Both the position numbers and the translations under genes were made by a program. Shown here piece by piece: positions 1 through 18,752 of a stretch of 64,000 nt of DNA; position 1 is the stretch's first letter, and every line of letters starts with the position of its first letter. Below the pieces are notes generated by a model. The model was not told the origin of the DNA. It saw only the letters and a list, made by a program, of their open reading frames with translations, and did not search any database. The stretch is from Trichoplax sp. H2 (lineage: Eukaryota > Placozoa > Uniplacotomia > Trichoplacea): the NCBI GenBank assembly GCA_003344405.1, contig NOWV01000022.1, positions 124,001-188,000 on the forward strand, written 5' to 3'.

Positions 1-2247
1 CAGCGGCTCATTTGTTGCATGCGCCTGATTTACTTAGCGCAATCAAGCTTCTTTTTCTAGAAAAACCCTACAGTTTCAAACCTAGAATAATATTATTATA
101 ATTGCATACCGTATGACTTTAGTCTCGTACGGTTCTGTGAAATGGCTTAAAACTCACATAGAACAGTTTAGAAATTCTCTAGTCATATATCAATACTCGT
201 ATATAGGAAAGTAGCAGCCGTTTCGAACTGTAAGCGTATGGACTACTTGAAGAAAATCTTCTTCTGGTGGTTCGCGTATTCTACTGAATCGCTCTATAGC
301 CCATTCCTATGCGCGTACTCACAGGTATAGGAACTCGGAAAGCTTGAGGAGATAGAGTATAATCCTTGCGCGCACACACACATGGACATAAAACTTTTCT
401 AGATCTATATACATATTTAGATGTAACATACAATACAGGAAAGGTTTTGACGATTCTAGTCTCGTATGATTCTCATACAGAACAGTTTAGAGATTTTACG
501 AAATAGCGCTATCATCATTCCTGCAATACATGCATTTCACATCTATGTAATTATTAATTACAAATGAATTAAATTCAATAACACAATTCACTATATATGC
601 ACATATATTCAAATGCAATTCACTACAAAAATACATTTCTTAATTTACTACTGCTTTACCGCTAAATTTATCCGCTAATCAAGTAAAGGATAAAAATAAT
701 TTAGATCGTAATACTCGTAGGTTTGACGATACGACAGCCTAAGTGGATTGTAATATATTTAAACGGTTTTATTCGTATATAATCCCAAATTAAACGATAT
801 CATTGATTTAGACGAACTAGATAGACAATCGATTTATATTACTTTATTACGGATATTATCTAATTTGGATAGATTATGATAAAAATTTTAATGTAGTATA
901 AAATTTAAAACCAATTACCACCCTTGTCTTGGTTAATTTTTATTTTATTATGCAGTTGTGATTGATATATACATAGCAAGATTGGACATAATATTTATGA
1001 TGATTTAAATTTCATAATGGACTCGTGAGCTGAGTCTATCCTGCGATTGTACTGATTATTACTGCATTACTGTAAGATTATCAAATTAAGATTGTTCTTA
1101 TTTATAGCTAGTCCAAGGCTAATCATCGCCAGCAATTTATAATAGTTGTTGTTCTATGATCCATAAATTGAAGCAGATTCGAAATAGGATCATCCTGTAT
1201 AGTTTTACGACTGACAATCACATTAAATTTCGTCAGCTACCCATGAATTAAATCAATCCTCTAGTTATATTAATATTGATTCCCATACTACCGGTCATGA
1301 GATAAATTGAATTTTAGCTTTTTAGCGAATAATTAATAACGAATAGTTCCAATTTTGTTTTTCTATGACCATTTTCGCCGCCTTAAAAGCTAATTCCAAT
1401 TCTTTTATCCTATCTATAGTCAGTTCCTACTATACAGTAGATACTATAAGCGTATATACTTTATAATAGCATCAATAAGAATCCCAAAGTTTATAGACTA
1501 AAGCTATTGTTTTAAGATGTTTATTTGCTTCTTCAATAGCATTTATGACATCATTATGCGGCGAGTGTTAATACAATTTAAAGCCTATTGATGTATTCAT
1601 ACCTCCTTGAATATTAATTAAGTTGTTGCTAAGGATTAGCTTGACAACAGCGTTTACATCTATTTGGTAGAGCCTCCTGCAAATTAGTGGTTGTCAAAAG
1701 TATATAGCAATTGAGAACGAAAAATGACTAAGATAATCGTTGTGCTTAGTACATCATACAGAGTTGCGTAGCATGATATCAGCTATTATATTAGCAAGAA
1801 TAGGACACTACTGTAGTTAATCAGAGCTTAAAACACGAGTGCTGACTAATACATACAGGATAAGAAACAACCTGTAGCTAAGCGGAAACCATCAACGCTA
1901 TCATTTTGTGTCCATTAGTATACAAATGATTCAACCCATATCTACCAGAAGTTACCAATCTTTGCCGTACTAATCGATTTCTGCATCGCATAGTGGGCAT
2001 AATACTCCTCTCTCTCTATATATTGGAGTGTATGGTACACCATATTTATTGAAAAATCGCCTGGATATTGTTGTATTTTATTGGCAGAAGATTGATACTT
2101 TCGTACTATTGGAGTCAATCTCGACCAGTGGCCGGTTTTACTCCATAATTATTTGTTTCATCGAGTCTCTCTTCTTGTTAGTATTCGATACCTTCATTCC
2201 AATTAACATAGTTAAGTTTCTATTAAAAGAAGATCTGTAAAGCAATC
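1..2247. other. Leading intergenic stretch, no gene recognised
   Basis: AT-rich sequence with only short open frames. No exon chain with matching splice phases could be built on either strand. It may hold the 5' untranslated region and promoter of the gene starting at 2248. The small open frame just upstream (2028-2240) has no recognisable protein character. Confidence 0.4.
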
Positions 2248-5200
2248 ATGTCAAGCGAAGAAGAAGAGGTTCGTTAATTGTTACTTATAACATAGCATAG
2301 TAAATATATACCTAAAATCAAATCAAAATTAATATCTAAATTAAAAGTGTTTGATATAAGTTATCACTATGTCTTTCTTATGTTACTCACGAAGTGAAAA
2401 ACATGAAAGGGTGAAATAGCATTCGCTAATTTTTATTTAATATTTGAGTAATGATCGAATTATGTCTCGCTAGTCACAATCTTTATACACTAAAAATGAA
2501 ATTCCGTAATTAAAATCAAATGATTACTAATTAGTGATACTGATAACATTACTGTCTTCTTGGTAAAGTTGTTAAATCGTTACTAACCAATATTCCTTAC
2601 CATTAGCATGTTTTATGGCCATACTAAGTAACGCTATTTCATAAGGTTAAATCATTGAAGTTCTACCTCTACAATATTTTAAAACTTGTCGATTAGTTTC
2701 CTAAATATAGTCGAAATTTATAAAGTCATTAGATATTAAACATACTATGGATCATCTAGCATTAATGATTAATGATTTGAACATTGTTTGCCCAGAGTAT
2801 AAGCCATTATTTTAACTCCAAGAGATAATTGCCACTTCACCTTTGCAATAGCTAACCAATTTGGTACAGCAACGACATTAGATGAAAAAGTAACATCTAT
2901 TGAACTCGAAAATGGGGTTTTTAGCAAATTACTTGTATTTTTAGTTATTAGTATTATTTATTAGCAGATTTTTAGGCGTTAACTTATGATTAATAATACC
3001 CGATCCTTCTCCAACATTATGTAGAAGCAATACCTTGTTGACAGTTATATTGATAGAATGTGTATAATGCTATTAAAATATGACAGCTTTCCAAAAGAGA
3101 TATATCGTACCCCGTAACGTATATGATGGCATCTATAGTATCCCTTAAAAATATTAATAAGCCACTTAACTGTTAACAAGTAAAAATTTCATTGCCATTA
3201 ACATATATCTGCATATCATTCCGTTGCATACTATAAAATATTGTACAATACGTGCAGTATAGGTAGTATTGACATTTCAATTCAGATAGTCTTCCATCAA
3301 ACTGTGCAAATAGGATCGTTCTTTGAAAGCTAAAGTATTATCATTAGAAAGAGTCAATGTTATGAGCCTGTTCAAGATGAGAGCAATTTAAGCAAGACAT
3401 AAGTATAGTATAACCCTCTGAGCAATATGATAATGTTACTAAGACACTGTGAACTTATTATAGGCTAATAGTGTTGTGGAAAGTACCAGCAATGACGAAG
3501 AAGTGCCTGTAACAAATGTTGATGGTGATGATAATCAAGAAAAACAAGCAAAGCCACAGAATAAAAAATCTGGTAAAAACTTTGATAAAAAGTGATTATT
3601 CATAAATAACGATAAATAATACCGCCATCATAAATAATATAATTGATAATTTATGTAAGCTGTCATTCTAAATTGCTAGTATTGCCAGACGTCCTAAGTT
3701 ACTAAATTCAATATCCCAACTTGATGTTTTTCACAAAGTATTAATTCACGGACTGTCGTTAGAAATAATAAATTTTTGACTTATGAAATTGATCGTAAAT
3801 AAGCGATTTAATCCTCATACATCTACCAAACTACTGCCTACTATAATAATTAATTCAAATAAATTATAATTACCTTTATCTGATTAACTCATGATAGAAG
3901 AATGATGATGAAAACATGTAACATCTATTTTAAGATAAAACTTAAGTAAAAAATGAAATGATGACGTTAATTAAGATTTATAGAAAGGAAAGCAGGACAA
4001 TATAACATATTATAATAATCATTTATTTTAATACCGCAAGTAATTTCTTTCTCTTAATCTAATTTCAGGTAAAAAAGAAAGTAAACCACTTAAACAGCAA
4101 ATTATCTCTAGGGATGATTATCATTCTCGAAGTACACGAGCTATGACTAAAGAATTAATCAGCCTAACCAAATCGTTGAAAAAAATGGCTAAAGAAAGAC
4201 CCAAGACCGATTCGTAAGTCGTCTATAAGAAGAGTAGGATAAAGTCACTGTTTGATTGGTTCCTCACTAACATAATCAAACTCCAATGACTTCTTTACAC
4301 CGAAAAATAGGAAACCTTTTACACCCAATATTTATAACAATTTGAAACCTTACTATAGTACTGATACAACATGGTTTCTGTTTAAACATGTAAGTTGTAT
4401 TTTTTAGAGCACAATTAAAATTAATTTTAAAATAGAGAATATTCATAGATGTTATTGCTTGCTACTGCAGAATTTGAATTAGATCACAAATTAATTCATA
4501 TAATGAAATTGTCAAAAAATAGTTTATAAATTAATTATTTGAAAAACGGTGAATAAATTAAGTGCTTACTGTACGCTAACGTTTTGATCTAGCCTGAACC
4601 GTTCGAGTTAGCTGGTCATGGTCAACGTCCCACAGCGGTTGGCTTAGTTGGTAAGTTTAAAGAGAATATAGACTTATTATCAAATAAATTTCGCTATTTG
4701 ATTAATTCCTTAAATTTGATTCATTCTTTTGCAAAGATTTCAATTTTATGACTAAGCTGATTAAAAATAGATTTAATTTCATTAAAAACTTATTTCCTAA
4801 TTGACTGATATTTTATCCCATATTCCACAGAACCAAGAATATCATTGAATATGGATATGTAAGTTATTTAAATCATAGTATCAAACAAGGCTTAAACGAT
4901 TAGATTATATGCTGCCTCAAAAAGTGTTATGAAATTTGAAAATCTTAATATAACTTTAAGAATCGCTATTTAAGTCATTGACAATGTTGACTAATCATAA
5001 AAAATAATACTCAGGAAATTTGAATCTGTTGTTCGCACCGTTCATCCACAATATAAACGCCGCAAATCACCGTAAGACAATAATTAATAATCTTATAGAT
5101 AAGCTATCTTAGTTTACTTGGCTAAGATTAGTATTTTGACGCAATAAGTTATCTATTAATTGATATTGTTAGGCGTAAGAAAGCCGACAGAGTTAATCTA

Positions 5201-6251
5201 GTTGATGATAAAGAATCGAGGTCTAATGGCGGTAGTAATATTATTCAGTTTCCTAAAATACAGCCAGCGACAATCAGTGTTCGTGGTCGCGGACAATATG
5301 TCGATTATAAGGATCTACCGAAGATAAGGTACCGTAATAGATAATTCATTCGAAAGTACCATTAGGTACCTACACTAAGATAAGCTGATATAGGACAGCT
5401 TACAGATGCATGGTCTTGTGGGCGTCTGCCGCCTGGTTTTTGTTATTTGATGATTGTTAGAGCGTATAAACATTAAAGAGAATTTTTCGATATTATTTAA
5501 TGATGATCATTGGTTCATAAATTTAAATGTGAATAGATAATAATTATATCTAAATTTGTATTAATTCGCGTATAATAATTTAAAGAAAATTAATACAATC
5601 TCTAAGTTTTGATGAATAGTTAAATATTAGTGCTAGTTTAGCAACATCTTAATTTACTTTGGTATCATGTTGTCTATTTTCTACAGTCAACTAATAAATC
5701 GCAACCTGATTTTTTTATTACTGCTGAGCTGTTCAAAATATTACTGCTAGTTTATTACGGTACTTACTAAAATAAGATAGAATAGTATCCAAAATGGCTT
5801 TGTGAATGGGCTAGCGTAGCTATTCGGTAATGATAACTTATGGGGTATAACGGTCTCATCTTGGATTGTTAATATTCAATTAAAACCATTTCTATCGACA
5901 TTATCATTAAAGGTTAACAGGCAAATTGTTGTTTACTTACTAAAAAAGCAATAGCGTAGTCGCTTCAAAGCTAATAGAATCCCGTCATAATAGTCAGTAT
6001 CATAAAGGAGCATTCTATTTTACAATTTGATACTATTACCCAGGGATGAAATGAGACGAGAATACAACCTTCGTCGAGCTAAGCGCCAACAGATTGAAGG
6101 CCAGAAAGTCATCGACGATTTTGAAAGATCGAAATTAAACGAATTAAAAACAAGAATATCTGCAACATCGCAAATGCAGTTGAGATCTGCTGTTGTTTCT
6201 TATTTTGGGCCACCATCCTCAGCAGGAACAACTAATAGTACGGCAGTATAG
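2248..6251 (+). CDS. Nine-exon charged protein of unknown function (270 aa)
   Basis: Exons 2248-2268, 3464-3572, 4069-4213, 4359-4389, 4593-4650, 4831-4858, 5015-5071, 5173-5328 and 6044-6251 join in phase through GT-AG introns and give 270 residues ending at TAG. The start is the ATG opening MSSEEEE. The N-terminal third is acidic and low in complexity, then Lys-rich. A middle segment contains HPEPFELAGHGQRPTAVGLV. A basic patch (YKRRKSPRKK) looks like a nuclear localisation signal. The C-terminus (RDEMRREYNLRRAKRQQ onward) is strongly helical and probably coiled coil. Two exons are very short (31 and 28 nt) but both are needed to keep the frame. I do not recognise the family. The unbroken phase chain makes a real gene likely; a nuclear role is only inference. 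Confidence 0.72.
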
Positions 6252-6647
6252 ATACACTATATTCGAAGCACTATACCGCAGCATGAATAATATTTTTGTG
6301 CGTTAAAAACACGTGTGTACATCAACCATAATTTAAGGACTCATTTTTCGCGGTTCCTTTATACATTTTTCAATACTTAGTATACAGATATGAAATATCC
6401 AGTATCTCTTCTCCATTTAACAATAAATACGCTATAAAATAGAGGTCCAGACAACAAATTGCTTTTTGCAACTTAACTCATGAATCAATATTTTCTAACA
6501 GCTTATTTTACTGCGTCATTGTACTAATATAATTATAAACCATACATCATTTTTAATCGGATAATGAATACGTACTTGTATAATCTAACTGAAAATTTTC
6601 TTGGCTTTAAATGTTTCCGATTCACGAATCTAAGCATTAAATAAGCT

Positions 6648-6672
6648 TACATATATATATATATATATATGT
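6648..6672. repeat. (AT)n microsatellite
   Basis: About eleven AT dinucleotides in a row, in non-coding DNA. Confidence 0.85.
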
Positions 6673-6942
6673 ATTTTGTGTAGTTATTGCAGTAGCTTAC
6701 GGGATATTTTACATACTGATTTGTAAAACTGTAACATTTGTGCTCATCTAATAGTTTGTTGCATAAAGTATATAAAGTCAACTCTATTATTGTTTCTATG
6801 CAGTGAAATTTACTCGACTAATTCATCAACTATACAGTCAAGACTAAATAAGCTTAATTACTGAAGAAATAAATGCCAATTAAAGGTTTCTGTACGTTAA
6901 CCTGTTTAATTGTTTATAACTTCTACAGATTTTATCGAAAAA

Positions 6943-6987
6943 TAGAGATGACAATTGTCAGCTATAGAGATGACAATTGTCAGCTAT
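6943..6987. repeat. Two 22-bp direct repeats, each holding a perfect 12-bp palindrome
   Basis: The unit is present twice back to back. The perfect palindrome TGACAATTGTCA lies at 6949-6960 and again at 6971-6982. It could be a duplicated dimeric binding site or simple slippage; nothing nearby decides this. Confidence 0.8.
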
Positions 6988-8517
6988 ATGAATGAGTATT
7001 TAGCCTCAATATATACAATGTATTTCATATGAATAATACTATCAAGGTGTACTGAGTATTTACAAATAAATTTGGCAGGACGTTAGAGCTTACATTATTG
7101 CAATTACGTCGGGCTTCTATTAGTGATAAAGCAAACGAAGCTTAAATGTTAGATCGACTCGTATAATTTACTGTACAGTAGAATACTTTAGTACTGAAAC
7201 TGAAATATGGAACATGGCATGCAAGACCCTTTAAGTTGAAGGATCTTTACTAGCTCGTTAAATTAATTATGTATATTATACTGTCTACATGAGGGATAGT
7301 ATACAGTATACGATTGATTAGCAGTATCATAATCCTCATAAGGGTATTCATTTAACTTAGTTTGTTGACTATATACAAGCTTTAACACAATTTTTAATGT
7401 GTTTAATACTTCAATTTTACGATAGCTAACGTATTTTGAGCATCCTATCAGAAATGAACTTTAAGAAAATGATTATATTTCCTGATATTTTTCAGGATGT
7501 TTGTGCATGTATGTAAATTATCTAGTGGTTTAACGTCTACTATCCATATTTCACTATGATATCTGATCTATTTCTGTAGTTATAATACTTACTACATATT
7601 AGGTTGCCATACAACTAGTGATATTCGCACGCCTGTAGCAATGACGACACGAAGGCGAAAATTAAGCCTCTTAGGATTAATTATCTAAGGAACACAATCA
7701 TAGAATCACCAGTAATTCTGCCAATTTAATCTAGATATTGTCTATATTCAATTATAATTTACTAATTAAAAGAGTTTAATAGTTGTTATAATAGCTTGTG
7801 TAATGATCATAATTGAGAATAGTACGGTCATACAGTATAAAGAGTAAGGTATTACTACTTGGGTTGGTCTTCAATTGGTAGCACCTGTCTGCGATATGGC
7901 AATAATTTAGTTAGACGTAGCTTTGATCATGTCATTGCATTAGAATATTATTTATTTAAGCTAGTTAAATTCCACCAGGGGTTGCAACAATAGCGCCTTA
8001 TAATAGATATATTATGTGAATATGTTGCTGTAATATATAACTTATTCTTCTATTATTTCAATTTGCTAACTAGGGGTAAGATCTCCTATCTTTATTACGA
8101 TTGTTTATAATTAAATAGTAATAGTCGAGGTTTTTTTCAAATTTTTACAGAGAGTAATTACAGTTGCTTACCACTTGAGAATTAATTAATAAACTTTTCT
8201 TTACTTCAATCTAGATATTATCATAAAGGTAATAGTCTACTTGTTTAATATATCTATCGGTAATGGCGATATTACTGAATGGCAATTCTGATCATGACTG
8301 CTATTTCCCCAAAGCTGTAGTTTCAATGGCTATGTATGAATGATTGTTATAAGACATTCTATGTGCGCATATACATGTATATGAAACAGAAATATTGCTT
8401 CTAAGTGATGAAGGTGCATCATAGCAATTATATACAGACTGAAATCGACTGAAAACAACTATCGAAGCATAAATTAAAAGTTAATAAAAATATTTTCATT
8501 TTTCATTGCGTAATATT

Positions 8518-13964
<5,447 letters not shown>

Positions 13965-15388
13965 CTTTCTTCTCTTTTTAGTTTATATTCTTACAGGATA
14001 CCAGTTGATTGGATGATGAAACTTGATAGCACAGTAGTATACTTGTTAGATTAACCTGATCGAAATTTAAAGCAGTTTTTAAAAGTACAATCCACTTTTT
14101 ACTAACAATTTTAATATAGCATAATAAGCTCTAACGACTCGTTAGTGAAGTTGTACAACAATTTGTATGCTTTAGCATAGCACTGTATGTTGTAACTGTC
14201 TCTGCTCGATAGCGTTTGGTTGTCATGGTAATTTTGGTCAACCCATCTGTCCGTCGCTTGGAAAGAGCTTTGCACTACTGAGAGTGTAATGTCTGCAGAA
14301 GTGGGTTAGAGTGACTGTACGTTATCAAACGATACCTAATGATATAGCTTTCAATACAGGAAGATATTTTTGATATTCAACTTATATTTTAATAATTGTC
14401 TATCCTTTTAGATCAGATTGTGGAGTCTGTAAACAGTAATGTTATTTAACATTAGTCTCCTCTTTGAACCTATATAAGCGATTCTACTCATTCGATGAGG
14501 AGTCCATTAACGCCATACTCTTGTGACTGGATGGGTTATCATTTAAACCATCATTTTTGTCGTTTTCAGGCCATTAACAAGACTTTAGGAGCGGAATACA
14601 GTACTTTATATTAGAAAGCGGATAATCTCCAATTATAAGATATTGCAATAAAAAATAATGTTCAGTAGTGTCTAAGTACTCCAGTCTGTCCTAAAATTAT
14701 CCATTATTAAAATATTGGGATATAGATGCATGGCTAACATTTCCCTAAGAGGCTGACGTCATAAAATGTAAATTTAAAGCGTCTAATACTCAGTGCTCTA
14801 TCGTCCGATGTTTCGTAATATGTAAATGGTGTTGGCCATAAATGGACGATAGCCCAGAACTAATCGCAATACTTTGGCGTCAATATACGCTATACTACGA
14901 TAAATAAAATCGCCATTTTTTTGCATGCTACAATAAGAGCAGTGTCAAATAGTACGTTCATGTATTCTAATCTAGTCTAGAATAGCTAATTATGAAAATA
15001 TTGGAAAAAACATGTAAACATCAACATTTCGCTCCAATTTGCTATCATGAAAGCAAGAATGCCTCATACTCAGCGGTATATCGCTAGGTGTCATTTGGTA
15101 ATAGACACTTATTTTGACTGGAATGTAAAGCATAATTGCAAAATGATAGGTAATCAGACGGACAGACGCTCGTACTATCTTGTCGACGTGGACAATCTAA
15201 AGGGTCTCTATTCTCCACCATAGGGTGCTACTCAAGCCGTCGGAGCTTTTCGATTTTGAATCAGAAAGCTCGAACTCGATGTTTATTTATCATTAAATTA
15301 ACAGTAATATATTCCGTAATTATCGTATAAGACTATTATTTATTGTTCATTGAAATATTAAATATTATCTTGGAAAGATTTAGTGGAT
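13965..15388. other. Divergent intergenic region of DRC1 and the first ACOT7-like gene
   Basis: 1.4 kb between divergent starts, so it probably holds both promoters. It includes two related motifs (near 14785 and 15061) and a short inverted repeat (TATCGTCC near 14800, GGACGATA near 14844). No coding exon was found. Confidence 0.4.
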
Positions 15389-16438
15389 ATGGCTGAAGTT
15401 GCGTACGTATTGAGCCGTATGATGATGCCGGATGATGCCAACGGTCTAGGAAATGTACATGGTGGAGAGGTACTAAAGTTAATGGAAGAAGCAGGCCATA
15501 TAGTAGCAACAAGGCACTGTAATGCTGGTAATTATAATAATTCTTGCTCACCAAGAGTAGCTGTACTAGCCCGAGTTGAACAGATGGATTTTTTGAAGCC
15601 AATGTTCATTAGTGAAGTTGCTCATGTAACTGCAGAAATTACCTATGTTTCACAGCAATCGATCGAGGTCAAGATTAATGTTTATGCAGAGAATATTTTA
15701 AAAAATGACCAGCGATTTACAAATCGGGGAATTTTATGGTATGTAGCGGTGAAAGCTGTCGCTTCTACTGAATATGCGGTTAGTACCGTTCCACCCCTTA
15801 CTTATAAGGATCCTCAAGACGAAGAAGACGGTCGAAAGAGGTTTGAGTTTCAGAAAAGAGATCGTCAAGCTAGTAAGGAACTATATAAGTTGTACGAATC
15901 AGGTCAGCCTTTGGTCAATGATTGGAATGGTAGTGGAATAGTAGCTGATAGTACTGAAAAATATACTGTCAAGAGATCTCAATCTACTTTGATACACTCT
16001 ATACTTCCATCTGATTGTTACTCGTCCAAGTTTTCCACTGGAGGTTCGGTTATGAAGCTTATGGACACTGCTGGTGCTCTATCGGCCATTCGTCATAGTA
16101 AGACGCCATGTGTAACAGCATCTATTGATGCTATCAATTTTCATCACCCTATGAGGCAATCTAACGTGATAACTATTTCTGGAAGAGTTACTTTCACATC
16201 GGCTAAGTCGATGGAAGTTGAGGTGATTGTTATCACGGAAGATTTAAGTACTGGTAAAAAGCACTTTTCGTGCAGTGCATTCTTTAACTTTGTATCGGTT
16301 GATAGCAGTGGTCGAGTACTCCCTGTTCCACCACTTGTTTTAAAAACTGATTCGGAAAAGAAACGCTTTGAAAGCGGAAAACAGCGGTACTCAGCTAGGA
16401 AGCAACGTCGGTTATCGAGAGAGACGACCAAAAACTAG
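15389..16438 (+). CDS. ACOT7: Acyl-CoA thioesterase, double hotdog (ACOT7-like), probably cytosolic
   Basis: ACOT7 (BACH) hydrolyses long-chain acyl-CoA to free fatty acid and CoA. One uninterrupted 349-residue frame holds two hotdog domains in tandem, as in human ACOT7 cytosolic forms (about 338 aa). Domain 1 starts with MMMPDDANGLGNVHGG (it has the Asn of the DDAN motif, from memory half of the active site). Domain 2 carries KLMDTAGA, whose Asp matches the other catalytic residue. The C-terminal DSEKKRFESGKQRY matches the family tail. The first in-frame ATG is 15389; an upstream GTG in the same frame is not a likely start in an animal. There is no targeting peptide, but a TTTAG just upstream could be an acceptor for an unseen 5' exon. 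It is the first of three paralogs. Confidence 0.9.
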   Translation: MAEVAYVLSRMMMPDDANGLGNVHGGEVLKLMEEAGHIVATRHCNAGNYNNSCSPRVAVLARVEQMDFLKPMFISEVAHVTAEITYVSQQSIEVKINVYAENILKNDQRFTNRGILWYVAVKAVASTEYAVSTVPPLTYKDPQDEEDGRKRFEFQKRDRQASKELYKLYESGQPLVNDWNGSGIVADSTEKYTVKRSQSTLIHSILPSDCYSSKFSTGGSVMKLMDTAGALSAIRHSKTPCVTASIDAINFHHPMRQSNVITISGRVTFTSAKSMEVEVIVITEDLSTGKKHFSCSAFFNFVSVDSSGRVLPVPPLVLKTDSEKKRFESGKQRYSARKQRRLSRETTKN

Positions 16439-18752
16439 ATAATTAACTGTCTATTCCTATATTACGAATAAGTTTGTTTAGAGTTGTAAATTGCAACATA
16501 TACAGTAATACAGAGTGCCTATACGAACAATGTCGAATAATTTATATACGTCGTATGATTGTGAGATTATACAATATCATGATATACGCGTGTAGGTACA
16601 GTATAGTGTATTATCATGGACAATTATTTACAGCAATGTAAAACTTAATATATCAAGAGAGTTGCTTAACATCACAACGCTATACGATATGCAGTACAAT
16701 ATATTTAAGGTCAGCTTACACTTGCTTATGTTTTCTCGTAGTTGCATGTTTATACCGGCACACTATGTTATATAATATACAAAGTAAGAATGAGGTGATA
16801 TGATTTGGTATTTTGATCAAGATCCTAGCATGCAGTATGTTATATATCAGATTAATAAATTATATACCAAGATAAATTATAAGTTGGTTCATTTGGTGTT
16901 TCTTTATGTAATATTGCTCAAGCAGAGCTTCATCTTTAGGTATGTGTAATAGAATGGTTAATTATCACTATGAAGGGTGCCATGGAGAATAAATTTATTT
17001 TTGTCTAGTATGAGATCCATTCAGGCTTCAAGTATATGTTACATGCTTTAATGGACTACAACTTGATAGGATATTTATTGTAAACCTTTCTATTATGGAG
17101 AAATTTTATATCATCAGCTTATACAATATCAGAGCTATTCTTAACTCATTATTTAGATGCCAGATTTGTAATTCTATAGGGATGTTTATTAAAGATGCAG
17201 TTGCATTTTAATGGCGTGATCTAAAATGTCTGTCTTACGATATATAATAAACACGCAGGTGAAGCAATTTCAGTTGGATAACAAAAAAAATACTTTATTT
17301 ACAAGAGAGCAAATTTATAGGATTACACACAAGTATTGTACTGACGTAAATAATATAGGAATTATAAGTACAAATTATAAGCATGATCATTTAAATTAGA
17401 AGGCTGAAAGTTATACAGTAAACTTTTGCTAAAAGGAATATCAGAGACAGTTAATTTATAAAGGTATCGATATTGTAAATTTTTCATTAGTTTATAGTGA
17501 ATTGCATATTTTGGGGTGATAGTCATAGTTATGCAAAGTTGAGACCCTCTATCCGTTTTATTTATCGCAGTTAATCGTGTAATCTACCTTATACTATAAT
17601 TAGATTGTTTCATTATAAATAATAAAACATTGTTACTATTATTATTATCGGAATTTATTTAAAAATTGCTAGTTATGAGTCGGCATATTTTTATGAGTCT
17701 GTATACAAATTTCTGTAGACATACTTTACATACATGGAGAATGGATACCAGCTGATTTTGAATTATGCCAAAAATGTATAGTTTAAGAATGCTAGAACAG
17801 ATCATATACATATATATATAACATATCGAGGTTTTTATTAATAGTCATGCAAAGTCGCTCTATCCGTTTTATATATCGTAGTTAATCGTGTAATTCTACC
17901 TTATACTGTCATTAGATTATTTCATTGTAAATAATAAAACATTGTTATTATTATTATTATCGGAATTTATTTAAAGATTGCTAGTTATGAGTCAGCATAT
18001 TTTTATGAGTCTGCATACAAATTTCTGTAGACATATACTTTACATACATGGAGAATGGATACCACTTGATTTTAAACTATGCCAAGAAAGTATAGTTTAA
18101 GAATGCTAGAACAGATCATATACATATATATAACATATCGAGATTTTTATTAATAGTAATGCAAAGTTGAGACCCTCTATCCGTTTTATTTATCGTAGTT
18201 AATCGTGTAATTCTACCTTATACAGTCATTATATTATTTCATTATAAATAATAAAACATTATTATTATTATTATTGTTATTATCGGAATTTATTTAAAAA
18301 TTGCTAGTTATAAGTCTGTATACTAATTTCTTTAGACATATACTTTAAATACATGGAGAATGGATATCAGTTGATTTTGAGCTGTGCCAAGAAAGTATAG
18401 TTTAAGAACGCTAGAACAGATCATATATAACCTATACCGGATAGAGGTTTTTATTATTACCTGAAGGGTTAATATACTGCACGTATATGTGGTACAACCG
18501 CAATCTAACACAGTAAACTAACACCGTACGTCCAAGCTGCGGGAGTCTGTCTACGCAGGCAGTACCCACATATCCACTATGTAGTATATCGTAAAGTAGA
18601 CTATCAAGTGTCGTTACGGACTACAGAGGTTAATGGGTGTCCACTGTCCAGTAGACAACTACAGAGCTGCGCTTGCTCACTAGCAACGCGAATTAATCAA
18701 GTTAAAGTATTTTATCATCGATGTTATTTTGGATTGGTATTGAAGGAAGAGG
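16439..18752. other. Intergenic region carrying a tandem repeat
   Basis: No coding exon was found. The second half is a three-unit tandem repeat (separate entry). The last 300 bp are the probable promoter of the next gene. Confidence 0.5.
17512..18450. repeat. Three tandem copies of a unit of about 312 bp
   Basis: The anchor word GCAAAG followed by a CTCTATCCGTTTTA segment recurs at 17533, 17849 and 18161, giving spacings of 316 and 312 bp. Each unit contains AATAATAAAACATT, a variable run of ATT triplets, ATGGAGAATGGATA and GCTAGAACAGATCATAT. Copies differ mostly by point changes and by ATT run length. No open frame is conserved between copies, so it looks like a non-coding satellite. Confidence 0.92.

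Larger units (their letters stand above)
6252..8517. other. Intergenic region between two convergent genes
   Basis: No coding exon found. It holds a short AT microsatellite (about 6648-6672) and a duplicated palindrome (6943-6987). AATAAA-like motifs near 6422 could serve polyadenylation of the upstream gene. Confidence 0.4.

Noticed and set aside
16144-16431. Minus-strand open frame of 95 codons
   Set aside because: Lies antisense within the second hotdog domain of the first ACOT7-like gene and has no family features.
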